Positions 1 to 7,052 of a DNA stretch of 11,331 nucleotides are shown here, one piece after another. The DNA is from Pseudomonadota bacterium (GTDB lineage Bacteria > Desulfobacterota > Syntrophia > Syntrophales > UBA5619): positions 1 through 11,331 of the forward strand of contig JAHIMW010000050.1 in the NCBI GenBank assembly GCA_018896355.1, given 5' to 3'. Each line of letters starts with the position of its first letter. Positions within the stretch are counted from its first letter, which is position 1. The position numbers and the translations under genes are program-made. The notes under the pieces were generated by a model. The model had not been told where the DNA came from and ran no database searches. It saw nothing but the letters and a program-made list of their open reading frames with translations.

Positions 1-228
1 GGTTAGGGGGTGGGTGAAGCGGAACATGCAGATTTTACGGCAAGCTCCCCCCCCACCCTGAACCTCCCCCGCCAGGGGGGAGGGGATTTATTGGTACTTT
101 TGCAATTACCTCAGGTATGAACATTTATGGGAAAATCGGTCTTTTTTTCACGTGATCGATTGTTTCCCGAAAGAAAAGTTTCACGGCATATCCAACACCA
201 ACCACAGCATGGAAAGGAGTAAAGGACG
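1..228. other. Intergenic region upstream of the liv-type operon
   Basis: No gene is visible here. The first 17 bases (a G-rich GGTTAGGGGGTGGGTGA run) resemble the right arm of the GC-rich repeat seen at 8373-8384 and may be the tail of another copy. Bases 45-100 hold a repeat copy, listed separately. The AT-richer stretch from about 86 to 210 must contain the operon promoter if it starts in this window, but no pair of boxes is convincing: TTGCAA at 100-105 with ATTTAT at 123-128 (17-bp spacer) is the best sigma-70-like candidate and is weak. A perfect 8-bp palindrome TCACGTGA (148-155) and an inverted repeat TTTC-CC-GAAA (163-172) lie close to the gene and could be operator sites; this is speculative. 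Confidence 0.4.
45..100. repeat. GC-rich palindromic repeat, copy A (REP-like)
   Basis: A C-rich run and CCCTG lead into a hairpin: CCTCCCCC (63-70), loop GCCAG (71-75), GGGGGAGG (76-83), followed by an AT-rich tail. The whole 56-base unit aligns with 8295-8350, including the flanking C-run, the identical GCCAG loop and the tail ATTG(g/a)TACT, so the similarity extends beyond the stem. It lies upstream of the liv operon. There is no T-tract typical of an intrinsic terminator. It is best described as a short dispersed repeat of unknown function; its abundance elsewhere in the genome cannot be judged from this window. Confidence 0.7.
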
Positions 229-1527
229 ATGAAGAGAGTAACCTTTGGATGGAGCTTTTTCGTTACCTTGTGCCTGGTGATATTCATGAGTGTTCCCGCC
301 TGGGGACGGACGATCAAGATCGGCGTCATCGGCCCGATGAATTTTGTCCAGGGCAAGGGCCATTGGAACGGCGCGATGATGGCCGCCGAGGAGATCAATG
401 CCAAGGGGGGCGTTCAGGTCGGCAAGGAAAAAATGAAAATTGAGTTGGTGAAGGCAGACTCCAACGAATTCATAAACCCGACCGATGCCACCAATGCGAT
501 GGAGCGGTTAATGACTCTGGACAAAGTAGATTTTGTCGTCGGCGGGTTCCGAACCGAGGCCGTTCTGGCGATGCAGGACATCGCGATGGACTACAAGAAA
601 ATCTTTATCGGGGTCGGGGCTGCCACGAAATCCATCTGTGATCGGGTGGCTAAGGATTACAACCGCTACAAATACTGGTTCCGGGGTTCTCCCTTCAATG
701 AACGTTATCTGGTCGCGACCAGTTTTGCCCATCTGGGTCTGGCAGGAGCGGCGATCAAGAACGAATTGAAGGTTCCCGTTAAATGCGCCATTGTGGCAGA
801 AAAAGCTACCTGGACAGAGGGCATGGTCAAGGCAGCCGAAGCCACAATCCCCAAAATGGGATTTGAGCTGGTCGGTATCTGGCAACCTTCCGACAAGGCG
901 ACGGACGTCACGGCGGAACTTTCGGCCATTCAGAAGAGCGAGGCCAATCTGATCTTTACCATTTTTTCTGCCTCGGTGGGGATTACCTTTGCCCGGCAGG
1001 CCGGGGAACTCAAGATCCCGGCCGTTCAGGTGGGCATCAACGTGGAGGCCCAAAAAGACGGCTTCTGGGAGGCCACCAAAGGGATGGGGAATTATGTCTT
1101 TACGATGAACACCTATGCCCGGGGGATCGAAATGAATGAACTGACAAAACCGTTTGTAGACACCTACATCAAACGGTTTGGCGAGACCCCCACCTACACG
1201 GCCGACACCTATTCCGCGATTAGCTACGGTCTGGTCCCCTCCATCGAAGCCGTAGGGAGTCTGGATGCCGACAAGATCGTCGCCCACCTGGAAAACCGCG
1301 AGTACCTTACATCCGGCGGAAAAGTCAAATATGAAAAGGATGCCCAGGGCCGCCCGACCCATGATTTGACCTGGGGGCCGGGGTACCTGACCAGCCTGGG
1401 GGTCCAGTGGCAGGACGGCAAATTGGTCGCCGTCTGGCCCAACAAGTGGAAGGCCGCCCCGGGGGCGCCCGAGATCACCTATAAAGGGATGGTCCCCCTT
1501 AAACTGCCCCCCTGGATGAAAAAATAG
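229..1527 (+). CDS. livK: ABC transporter periplasmic substrate-binding protein, LivK type
   Basis: This 432-residue protein captures the substrate in the periplasm and delivers it to the LivHM permease. It begins with a classical type I signal peptide: MKR, a hydrophobic core to about residue 22, and a likely cut after AWG at 24-26. Cys15 lies in the core but no lipobox surrounds it, so the protein should be soluble and periplasmic. The mature N-terminus (IKIGVIGPMN) and the segment GAMMAAEEINAKGG are typical of the type I periplasmic-binding fold (Peripla_BP_6 family). It is longer than classical E. coli LivK (about 370 residues). The start is supported by AAGGAG at 214-219, nine bases upstream. 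It heads the operon and is separated from livH by a hairpin-bearing gap. The family binds branched-chain amino acids, amides, and aromatic or aliphatic acids. The neighbouring acyl-CoA ligase makes a carboxylic acid plausible, but the ligand is not determinable. Confidence 0.93.
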   Translation: MKRVTFGWSFFVTLCLVIFMSVPAWGRTIKIGVIGPMNFVQGKGHWNGAMMAAEEINAKGGVQVGKEKMKIELVKADSNEFINPTDATNAMERLMTLDKVDFVVGGFRTEAVLAMQDIAMDYKKIFIGVGAATKSICDRVAKDYNRYKYWFRGSPFNERYLVATSFAHLGLAGAAIKNELKVPVKCAIVAEKATWTEGMVKAAEATIPKMGFELVGIWQPSDKATDVTAELSAIQKSEANLIFTIFSASVGITFARQAGELKIPAVQVGINVEAQKDGFWEATKGMGNYVFTMNTYARGIEMNELTKPFVDTYIKRFGETPTYTADTYSAISYGLVPSIEAVGSLDADKIVAHLENREYLTSGGKVKYEKDAQGRPTHDLTWGPGYLTSLGVQWQDGKLVAVWPNKWKAAPGAPEITYKGMVPLKLPPWMKK

Positions 1528-1549
1528 CAGACAATCCGTTTTTGATAGC

Positions 1550-1582
1550 CCCATCCCTCCCCGTGCTGCGGGGAGGGATGGG
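1550..1582 (+). repeat. Perfect GC hairpin between livK and livH
   Basis: CCCATCCCTCCCCG (1550-1563) pairs perfectly with CGGGGAGGGATGGG (1569-1582) across a five-base TGCTG loop, giving a 14-bp stem. It is followed by AAGAACGG, not a T-tract, so it does not look like an intrinsic terminator. It starts 22 bases after the livK stop. In binding-protein transporter operons such a structure commonly protects the upstream message from 3' exonucleases, giving more binding protein than permease; this role is inferred here. The CCCTCCCC/GGGGAGGG core matches the dispersed repeats at 63-83 and 8313-8333, so it may derive from the same repeat family. Confidence 0.8.
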
Positions 1583-1631
1583 AAGAACGGTTATCCCTTA
1601 TCTGTCGATCGATGAACTCTTCTGAGGCGTT

Positions 1632-2495
1632 ATGAATATTATCATCACCGGTCTCATTACCGGCAGCATGCTGGCCCTGCTGGCCATCAGCTTCTCGCTG
1701 ATCTTCGGGGTGGCCCGCATCGTCAACATCGCCCACACCGCCTTCTACATGGTCGCCGCTTATTGCATCTTCAGCCTAACCGGCAAATTCGGGCTCAATC
1801 CCATCGCTGGGATGATGATCGCGGTTGTGGTCGTCACCGTTTTAGGCCTGCTGGCCTACAAGTTCCTCATTGACCCGATCCGCGAACACGAGGCCGCGGT
1901 TCTGATCGCCACGATCGCGCTGGCCATGATCTTTCAGGAAGCGGTCATGCTGATCTACACCGGAGACTACCGGACCGTATCTGCCCTGATTGAGGGGTAT
2001 TTCATCGTGACAGGGGTCAAGGTCTTCTATCAACAGGTGCTGACCTTTGGCGTCGTTCTGGTGGTGCTGGCCCTCCTCTGGTTCTTGTTGATGAAGACAA
2101 AATTGGGCCTGGCGATCCGTTCCACGGCCGAGGACCGGGAGGTGGCCAATCTGATGGGGATGAACGACAGCCGGCTTGCGATGATCACGATGGGCATCTC
2201 CGTTGCGCTCGCCGGATTTACCGGGGCGGTGCTTGCGCCTTTGACCGTTCTGAGCCCCTTCATGTGGATGGAACCGCTGATCATCATGATGGCCGTTGTC
2301 GTCCTGGGGGGCTTAGGCAGCATCAAGGGAAGTTTCGTCGCGGCCTTTATCCTGGGCTTCACCGAAGCCCTGGTGGTTTTTATGATCCCGAAGGGGGCTT
2401 TCCTGAAAGGATCCGTCGCGTTGACCATCATGATCCTGGTCCTTCTGCTTCGGCCCGAGGGTCTTTTCGGTATCTCCTTTGAGGAAGAGAGGTGA
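1632..2495 (+). CDS. livH: ABC transporter permease, LivH type
   Basis: This 287-residue inner-membrane permease pairs with LivM to form the translocation channel. It is highly hydrophobic, with about eight predicted membrane segments. Family landmarks are visible: VNIAHTAFYMVAAY near residues 31-44 (the LivH counterpart of the NFAHG motif), the cytoplasmic coupling loop AEDREVANLMGMN (166-178) that contacts the ATPases, GGLGSIKGSFVAA (226-238) and the C-terminal RPEGLFG (274-280). The length is close to the E. coli protein (about 308). The start at 1632 has only a short GAGG (1624-1627) four bases upstream, and an ATG at 1612 is out of frame, so initiation may be modest. The gene ends at the start of livM, suggesting translational coupling. 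Confidence 0.93.
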   Translation: MNIIITGLITGSMLALLAISFSLIFGVARIVNIAHTAFYMVAAYCIFSLTGKFGLNPIAGMMIAVVVVTVLGLLAYKFLIDPIREHEAAVLIATIALAMIFQEAVMLIYTGDYRTVSALIEGYFIVTGVKVFYQQVLTFGVVLVVLALLWFLLMKTKLGLAIRSTAEDREVANLMGMNDSRLAMITMGISVALAGFTGAVLAPLTVLSPFMWMEPLIIMMAVVVLGGLGSIKGSFVAAFILGFTEALVVFMIPKGAFLKGSVALTIMILVLLLRPEGLFGISFEEER

Positions 2496-2497
2496 CC

Positions 2498-3538
2498 ATG
2501 GTCGCTGCCGGGTTATATTTGAAGAGGTTTTATACGGTCGTGCGCGGAGAGGTCCTGGTCCTCCCGAGCCGCGTCATTGTCGCCCTTTTCTTTCTGGTGC
2601 TCCTCGGAATGCCGCTCATCAGTCAGGATCCTTATCTGATTCGCATTATTGTTTTGACCAGCATCTTTGCGATCCTGGCTGCCAGTTGGGACCTGTTGTC
2701 CGGATTCACCGGTCAGATGAACTTCGGCCACGCCCTTTTCTTCGGCGTCGGGGCCTACGCATCCGCCATGCTGAATGTCCATCTGCAGATTCCCCCCTGG
2801 GTGTGCGTGCCGCTGGCCGCCGTAGCCGCGGTCCTGACCGGCCTTCTCGTCGGGATTCCCTGTCTCCGGTTGAAGCACACCTATCTGGCCCTGACGACGA
2901 TGGCCTTCCCGATTATTTTGATGGGCATTGTTTTTGCGCTGCCGGATATCACGGGCGGCGAACTGGGCATTTCCGGTCTGCAGCGCATCTCCAACTCCAT
3001 GATCGGCAACTATTACATTTACGTCGTGACCATGCTCGTTCTGTGTACCATCATGTGGAAAATCACCGATTCCCATACGGGCATCATTTTTCATGCGATT
3101 CGCGAGGATGAATTGGCCGTGAAGGCCTCCGGCATCAACACCACCCGCTACAAGCTGATGGCCTTTTGCCTGAGCGGTTTTTTTGCCGGCATCGCCGGCG
3201 GCCTCTACGCCCACTACATGAGGATCGCGGGGCCCTCCACGCTGGAGGTCTCCATGTCTTTTACTGTGGTTATCTGGGCGGTGTTCGGAGGGATCGCGAC
3301 GATCTACGGCCCCATCGCAGCGGTATTCATCCTTTTCCCGCTGCTGGAATTTGTCCGCTTCTGGCCTGAGTACCGCATGCTGATCTTTGCCGTTGTCGTC
3401 TTGCTGATCCTGTTGTACATGCCGGAAGGGCTGATACCGTGGGTGAGGGACAAGATTGAAAAGGAGTGCCCCCGCTGCAAGATCCGAAATGTGGCCACCC
3501 GGAAAACATGCCGCATTTGTACCGCGGTTCTCGATTGA
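2498..3538 (+). CDS. livM: ABC transporter permease, LivM type, with a C-terminal zinc-ribbon-like tail
   Basis: This is the second permease subunit, 346 residues from ATG 2498 (AGAGG at 2488-2492 lies five bases upstream). A GTG at 2492 overlapping the livH stop would add two residues and is also possible. LivM landmarks are GFTGQMNFGHALFFGVGAYA (residues 69-88), ITGGELGISG (151-160), the coupling loop REDELAVKASGINTTRYKL (202-220), and GGIATIYGP (264-272). Hydrophobic segments alternate through to about residue 308. The oddity is the end: after the usual MPEGLIPWV the protein continues with a basic tail carrying CPRC (324-327) and CRIC (338-341) separated by ten residues, a pattern that could bind zinc. 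The tail should face the cytoplasm, next to the ATPases. Its function is unknown to me. The frame is open and in step with the stop at 3536-3538. Confidence 0.92.
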   Translation: MVAAGLYLKRFYTVVRGEVLVLPSRVIVALFFLVLLGMPLISQDPYLIRIIVLTSIFAILAASWDLLSGFTGQMNFGHALFFGVGAYASAMLNVHLQIPPWVCVPLAAVAAVLTGLLVGIPCLRLKHTYLALTTMAFPIILMGIVFALPDITGGELGISGLQRISNSMIGNYYIYVVTMLVLCTIMWKITDSHTGIIFHAIREDELAVKASGINTTRYKLMAFCLSGFFAGIAGGLYAHYMRIAGPSTLEVSMSFTVVIWAVFGGIATIYGPIAAVFILFPLLEFVRFWPEYRMLIFAVVVLLILLYMPEGLIPWVRDKIEKECPRCKIRNVATRKTCRICTAVLD

Positions 3539-3549
3539 AAGGATTTGAT

Positions 3550-5259
3550 ATGAACCCTAAAGATCTCTATCTATCCAAGCCCTGGTTGAAATTCTACTCG
3601 GAAGGCGTTCCGGCCGAAATTGATATCCCCGATATCTCCGTGCCGGAACTCTTCGACGGCGTGGTGGAGAAATACGGAAGCAAGGCCGCCCTGATTTTTT
3701 ACGGCAAAACGATAACCTATCGGGAGCTCAAGGGGCTGGTCGATCGCCTGGCTGCGGCCCTGGCCGATTTGGGGGTGAAAAAAGGGGATACGGTAGCCCT
3801 GTATCTGTTAAACAGCCCCCAGTATGTGATTGCCTATTTCGCCACCCTCCGGCTGGGCGCCAAGGTCACGCCGATCAGTCCGGTCTATACCAGCATCGAA
3901 GTGAAACACCAGATCGAGGACAGCGAGGCCGGAACCGTTGTCTGCCAAGACATCCTCTATGACAACCTGGAAAAGGCCGGGGTCCATCCGGAGCGGGTGA
4001 TTTTGACCAGCATCGACGAATACCTTCCCGCCCTGAAGAAGTGGTTCGGAAAGAGCGCCAAGGCCAAGGCCTACGGCGGGAAACCAACCCTTTCCGCTGA
4101 TGAGATCAAAGAACGGGGGCTTTATTCCTTTCAGGAGCTGCTGAAGAAATCTTCCGGTGCCCCACCCGCTGTCGCCATCGACCCGCGGAACGACCTGGCG
4201 GTTCTGCCCTACACCGGGGGCACGACCGGGCTCCCCAAGGCGGCCATGCTCACCCATCGCAATATGGTCGCCCTTCAGGGGCAGGTATTGGCCTTCTGGC
4301 CCATCTTCGAGGAGGGAAAAGAGGTGGTCATGGCCTTCCTGCCCTTTTTTCACATTTACGGCCAGGTGGTGGTCATGATGGGCGGACTGGCCCAGGGGGC
4401 GACACTGGTCCTGTTCACCACGCCGGATATCGATGAGATTCTGTCGGCCATGGAGCGCTACCAGGCCTCCGGATTCTATGGCGTTCCGACCCTGTTTGAA
4501 TATCTCAAGGAGTACGAGAAGACCTACCGTGTCAACTGGAAACGGCTCAAACTGATCGTCTGCGGGGCGGACACCCTGCACGAATCGACCATCGACGCGT
4601 GGGAAAAGCGCACCGGATCTATAATCTACGAGGGTTACGGGATGACGGAAACCACGGCCGTCAGCCACAGCACCCCCCTGAACCGGCGCAAAAAGGGTTT
4701 TTTCGGGGTGCCCATTCCGAATGTCAAAGCCGCCATCATCGACCCGGATGGGCCGGAATTTATCCCGGTGGGAGAGGTTGGCGAAATGATCTTGTCCGGA
4801 CCCAACATCATGCAGGGCTACTGGAAAAGGCCGGAGAGCACCCAGGAGATCATGATGGATATCGATGGGGAGCAGTGGATGCGGACTGGAGACCTTGTCA
4901 GCATGGACGAAGACGGCTATTTCCATTTCTTCGACCGCAAGCGCGACCTGATAAAATACAAGGGGTATTCGGTCTTCGCAAGGCATGTGGAGGAAGTCCT
5001 CTACCAGCACCCGCAGATCAAGGCCGCTGGCGTCGTCGGCGTGCCGGATCCCACGGTCGGCAACCTGATCAAGGCCTATGTGGTCCTGGAAGGCGAGGCC
5101 AGGGGAAAAATATCGGAAGAGGAGATCATCCGCTTCTGCAAAGAGAAACTGGCCTACTACAAGGTCCCCAAGATTGTCGAGTTCCGCGGCGAGCTGCCCA
5201 AAACCGATGTGGGCAAGGTCTCCCGACGGGAGTTGCGGGAAGAGGGTGAGGAGTGCTGA
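3550..5259 (+). CDS. AMP-forming acyl-CoA ligase (fatty/carboxylic acid-CoA ligase)
   Basis: This 569-residue cytoplasmic enzyme belongs to the ANL adenylate-forming superfamily. It activates a carboxylic acid with ATP to an acyl-AMP and then a CoA thioester. All core motifs are present: phosphate-binding YTGGTTGLPK (221-230), YGMTE (363-367), TGDL (446-449), the hinge region FDRKRDLIKYKGYSV (461-475), and the adenylation lysine Lys556 in PKTDVGKVSRREL. Length and motifs fit medium/long-chain or aromatic acyl-CoA ligases; chain-length specificity cannot be read. The open frame extends back to 3466 inside livM, but ATG 3550 with AAAGGA six bases upstream is the likely start, 11 nt after livM. 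livG begins one nucleotide after its stop. Its place between the permease and ATPase genes implies co-expression with the transporter and suggests that it activates the imported substrate. Confidence 0.93.
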   Translation: MNPKDLYLSKPWLKFYSEGVPAEIDIPDISVPELFDGVVEKYGSKAALIFYGKTITYRELKGLVDRLAAALADLGVKKGDTVALYLLNSPQYVIAYFATLRLGAKVTPISPVYTSIEVKHQIEDSEAGTVVCQDILYDNLEKAGVHPERVILTSIDEYLPALKKWFGKSAKAKAYGGKPTLSADEIKERGLYSFQELLKKSSGAPPAVAIDPRNDLAVLPYTGGTTGLPKAAMLTHRNMVALQGQVLAFWPIFEEGKEVVMAFLPFFHIYGQVVVMMGGLAQGATLVLFTTPDIDEILSAMERYQASGFYGVPTLFEYLKEYEKTYRVNWKRLKLIVCGADTLHESTIDAWEKRTGSIIYEGYGMTETTAVSHSTPLNRRKKGFFGVPIPNVKAAIIDPDGPEFIPVGEVGEMILSGPNIMQGYWKRPESTQEIMMDIDGEQWMRTGDLVSMDEDGYFHFFDRKRDLIKYKGYSVFARHVEEVLYQHPQIKAAGVVGVPDPTVGNLIKAYVVLEGEARGKISEEEIIRFCKEKLAYYKVPKIVEFRGELPKTDVGKVSRRELREEGEEC

Positions 5260-5260
5260 T

Positions 5261-6031
5261 ATGGCCGTACCTTTCCTGGAAGTAGAGGCGCTGACCAAGA
5301 GTTTCGGAGGCCTGCGGGCCGTTGACAACATCCAGTTTCGGATGGAGAATAAGGAGATCCTGGGCCTGATCGGTCCCAACGGAGCCGGAAAGACCACGTT
5401 GCTGCGCCTGATCACCGGGATACTGAAGCCGGATTCCGGAAGCGTCCGTTTTCAGGGTAAGCAACTCGTCGGTCTTAAGACCTGGGATATCGTCAACATG
5501 GGCGTCGCCTGCACATTTCAGAACATGAGGCCGTTTCGCCGGCTGCCCATCATTGCCAACGTCATGGTCTCCTGCCTCTCCCCCCGGTCGATGAGGCGAG
5601 GGGAGTGGGTAAAGGTCGTCGAATCCAAAGCCATGGATGCCCTTGAATTTGCGGGTATATCCGATATGGCGCTGGAGAAGGCGTCCACACTGTCCCAGGG
5701 CGATCTGAAAAGGCTGGAGGTAGCCCGGGCCATAGCCACGGAGCCCGATCTGCTCCTTCTGGACGAACCTTTCGGCGGGCTCAGCCCGGCAGAGACGGAT
5801 TTGATGGCCAAATCGATCCGGCGGCTTCACAAGGGCGGGCGCTTCGGCCGCCTGCACAGCGAAGGACCGGCGATGATCATCGTGGAACACAAGCTGCAGC
5901 AGTTGATGAAGATCGTCGATCGCATCATCGTCCTCAATTTCGGGACCCTTCTTGCCGAAGGAAAGCCCGACGATGTGGTGAACAACCCGGCGGTCATCGA
6001 GGCCTATCTGGGTCAGGGGGGAGGACAATAA
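5261..6031 (+). CDS. livG: ABC transporter ATP-binding protein, LivG type
   Basis: This 256-residue ATPase partners LivF to power the transporter. Visible motifs are Walker A GPNGAGKTT (38-46), Q-loop Gln87 in TFQNMRPF, Walker B LLLLDEP (164-170) with catalytic Glu169, the D-loop region GGLSPAE, and switch His210 in IIVEHK. The C-terminus VIEAYLG is typical of LivG. Two departures stand out. The signature reads LSQGD (144-148) where LSGGQ or the LivG-type LSYGQ is usual. The stretch before the switch histidine (HKGGRFGRLHSEG, 190-202) is longer than normal. The open frame extends upstream into the ligase, but ATG 5261, with GAGGAG at 5248-5253 seven bases away and a one-nucleotide gap after the ligase stop, is the clear start. 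Length matches E. coli LivG (255). Confidence 0.93.
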   Translation: MAVPFLEVEALTKSFGGLRAVDNIQFRMENKEILGLIGPNGAGKTTLLRLITGILKPDSGSVRFQGKQLVGLKTWDIVNMGVACTFQNMRPFRRLPIIANVMVSCLSPRSMRRGEWVKVVESKAMDALEFAGISDMALEKASTLSQGDLKRLEVARAIATEPDLLLLDEPFGGLSPAETDLMAKSIRRLHKGGRFGRLHSEGPAMIIVEHKLQQLMKIVDRIIVLNFGTLLAEGKPDDVVNNPAVIEAYLGQGGGQ

Positions 6032-6033
6032 CC

Positions 6034-6783
6034 GTGCTCTTGGAAATCGCCCATTTAACCGTTCGTTATGAAAAGGCCGTTCTCATCAACGATCTGAGCC
6101 TGTGCGTCGACACCGGCGAGCTGGTCAGCCTGGTCGGGCCGAACGGGGCCGGCAAATCCACGACGCTCCGGGCCATCAGCGGCCTGGTCGCCTGGGAAAG
6201 GGAGATCAAGCGCCGGTCCACTTCCGGCGATATCTTCCTCGAAGGAACGGTGACCTTCAACGGCGAGCGCATCGATCAGATCCCGGCCCATGAAATCGTC
6301 CGGAGGGGGCTTGTTCTCTGCCCCGAACGGCGACGACCGTTTCGGGAAATGACCGTCCTGGATAATCTGCTGGCCGGCGCCTATCTGCAGAAGGATCCAA
6401 AAAAAAGCCGGGAAACGCTGGACAAGGTCTATGAACTGTTTCCGGTGCTCAAGCAGCGCTCCCCGCAAATCGCCGGCACCCTTTCGGGAGGAGAACAACA
6501 GATGCTGGCCATCGGCCGGGCCTTCATGTCCGAACCGAAACTCTTATGCATCGACGAACCGTCGACGGGCCTCGCCCCCCGGTTACGTCAGGAGGTTTTT
6601 GAAAAAATTTCCGAGATCAACCGTCTGGGGATAACCATCCTGCTGGTCGAACAGGAGGTCAGTCTGGTCTTTAAAATGTCCTGTCGCAATTACGTCCTAT
6701 CCTCGGGAAAGATTATCGCGCAGGGAACCGGCCAACAACTGATTGAAGATGAGGTTCTGCGCAAAACCTACCTCGGGCTGTAA
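6034..6783 (+). CDS. livF: ABC transporter ATP-binding protein, LivF type
   Basis: This is the second ATPase subunit, 249 residues, starting at GTG 6034 two nucleotides after livG, with a strong GGGGGGAGGA upstream inside the livG end. Motifs are Walker A GPNGAGKST (35-43), the LivF-type PERRRPF segment (97-103) near the Q-loop position, signature LSGGEQQ (150-156), Walker B LLCIDEP (170-176) with Glu175, and VEQ at 205-207, where LivF proteins carry Gln instead of the switch His. The C-terminus VLRKTYLGL is characteristic. About a dozen extra residues (AWEREIKRRSTSG, 53-65) follow the Walker A helix, making it slightly longer than E. coli LivF (237). It closes the + strand operon. Confidence 0.93.
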   Translation: MLLEIAHLTVRYEKAVLINDLSLCVDTGELVSLVGPNGAGKSTTLRAISGLVAWEREIKRRSTSGDIFLEGTVTFNGERIDQIPAHEIVRRGLVLCPERRRPFREMTVLDNLLAGAYLQKDPKKSRETLDKVYELFPVLKQRSPQIAGTLSGGEQQMLAIGRAFMSEPKLLCIDEPSTGLAPRLRQEVFEKISEINRLGITILLVEQEVSLVFKMSCRNYVLSSGKIIAQGTGQQLIEDEVLRKTYLGL

Positions 6784-6853
6784 ATCGGAGGCCGGTCCGC
6801 CCATCGCCTTCAGTCGCTCTTCCGCATGACCGAATCAACCGCGGGAATGACTT
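6784..6853. other. Short spacer after livF
   Basis: No gene is seen here. An ATG at 6824 opens only a nine-codon frame ending at the TAA before the A-tract, and it is not credible as a gene. No terminator with a clear T-tract on the + strand is visible; the liv transcript probably ends at or near the tRNA terminator hairpin at 6861-6886, which is weaker when read on the + strand. Confidence 0.4.
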
Positions 6854-6886
6854 AAAAAAAGGGGTTACGGCTTCAACCGCAACCCC
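6854..6886 (-). terminator. Intrinsic terminator of tRNA-Val
   Basis: Read on the - strand, GGGGTTGCGG, a six-base TTGAAG loop and CCGTAACCCC form a 10-bp stem with one G-U pair, followed directly by a run of seven T. On the + strand the same bases would give an A-C mismatch and only a loose T-rich tail (CCTTGATTTT), so the element is oriented for the - strand. It starts 13 bases past the tRNA 3' end. It may also serve the incoming livF transcript. Confidence 0.88.
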
Positions 6887-6898
6887 CCTTGATTTTCA

Positions 6899-6973
6899 TG
6901 GTAGGCGGTACTGGGATTGAACCAGTGACTTCTACCGTGTGAAGGTAGCACTCTCCCGCTGAGTTAACCGCCC
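6899..6973 (-). tRNA. tRNA-Val (anticodon CAC)
   Basis: A complete 75-base cloverleaf reads on the - strand. Acceptor arms GGGCGGT and ACCGCCT pair with one G-U at the end, the D stem is ACTC/GAGT, the anticodon stem is CTACC/GGTAG around the loop TTCACAC, and the T arm is ACTGG-TTCAATC-CCAGT. The discriminator is A and the 3' CCA is encoded (6899-6901). Anticodon CAC reads the valine codon GUG. The gene has its own promoter and terminator and sits between convergent operons. Confidence 0.96.
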
Positions 6974-6984
6974 AAGTGGCGTAT

Positions 6985-7013
6985 CGTATATCCTAAAGGA
7001 ATCCCCTTTTCAA
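6985..7013 (-). promoter_or_regulatory. Sigma-70-type promoter of tRNA-Val
   Basis: On the - strand a -35 box TTGAAA (7008-7013) is followed after exactly 17 bp by a -10 box TATACG (6985-6990). Initiation would fall about five bases before the mature tRNA 5' end. Both boxes are close to consensus and the spacing is ideal. The promoter lies in the short gap after the thiolase stop, so the tRNA need not depend on read-through from the beta-oxidation operon. Confidence 0.72.
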
Positions 7014-7052
7014 GTGAAAATTCATCAACCTGCTCGATGAAAATCATATGGT

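Noticed and set aside
91..106. A sigma-54-like promoter (TTGGTAC followed by TTTTGCAA) upstream of livK
   Set aside because: The GG and GC elements are separated by 7 bases instead of the required 10, and the GG falls in the tail of a repeat that also occurs at 8334-8350, so the resemblance is probably accidental.
3466..3549. Extension of the acyl-CoA ligase start back into livM
   Set aside because: The upstream 28 codons overlap the livM tail in another frame, look unlike ligase N-termini, and ATG 3550 has a well-placed AAAGGA.
5078..5260. Extension of livG upstream into the ligase gene
   Set aside because: The 61 extra residues are basic, serine-rich shadow sequence; ATG 5261 has GAGGAG seven bases upstream and begins a normal LivG N-terminus.
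3808..5415. A 535-codon open frame on the - strand opposite the acyl-CoA ligase
   Set aside because: It lies wholly antisense to a gene with all ligase motifs, shows no recognisable domain, and is explained by the GC-rich codon bias of the real gene, which removes stops from the complementary frame.
7021..7050. A possible terminator after the thiolase (TTCATC-loop-GATGAA)
   Set aside because: The stem is only six AT-rich base pairs with a nine-base loop and a short T-run; too weak to call.
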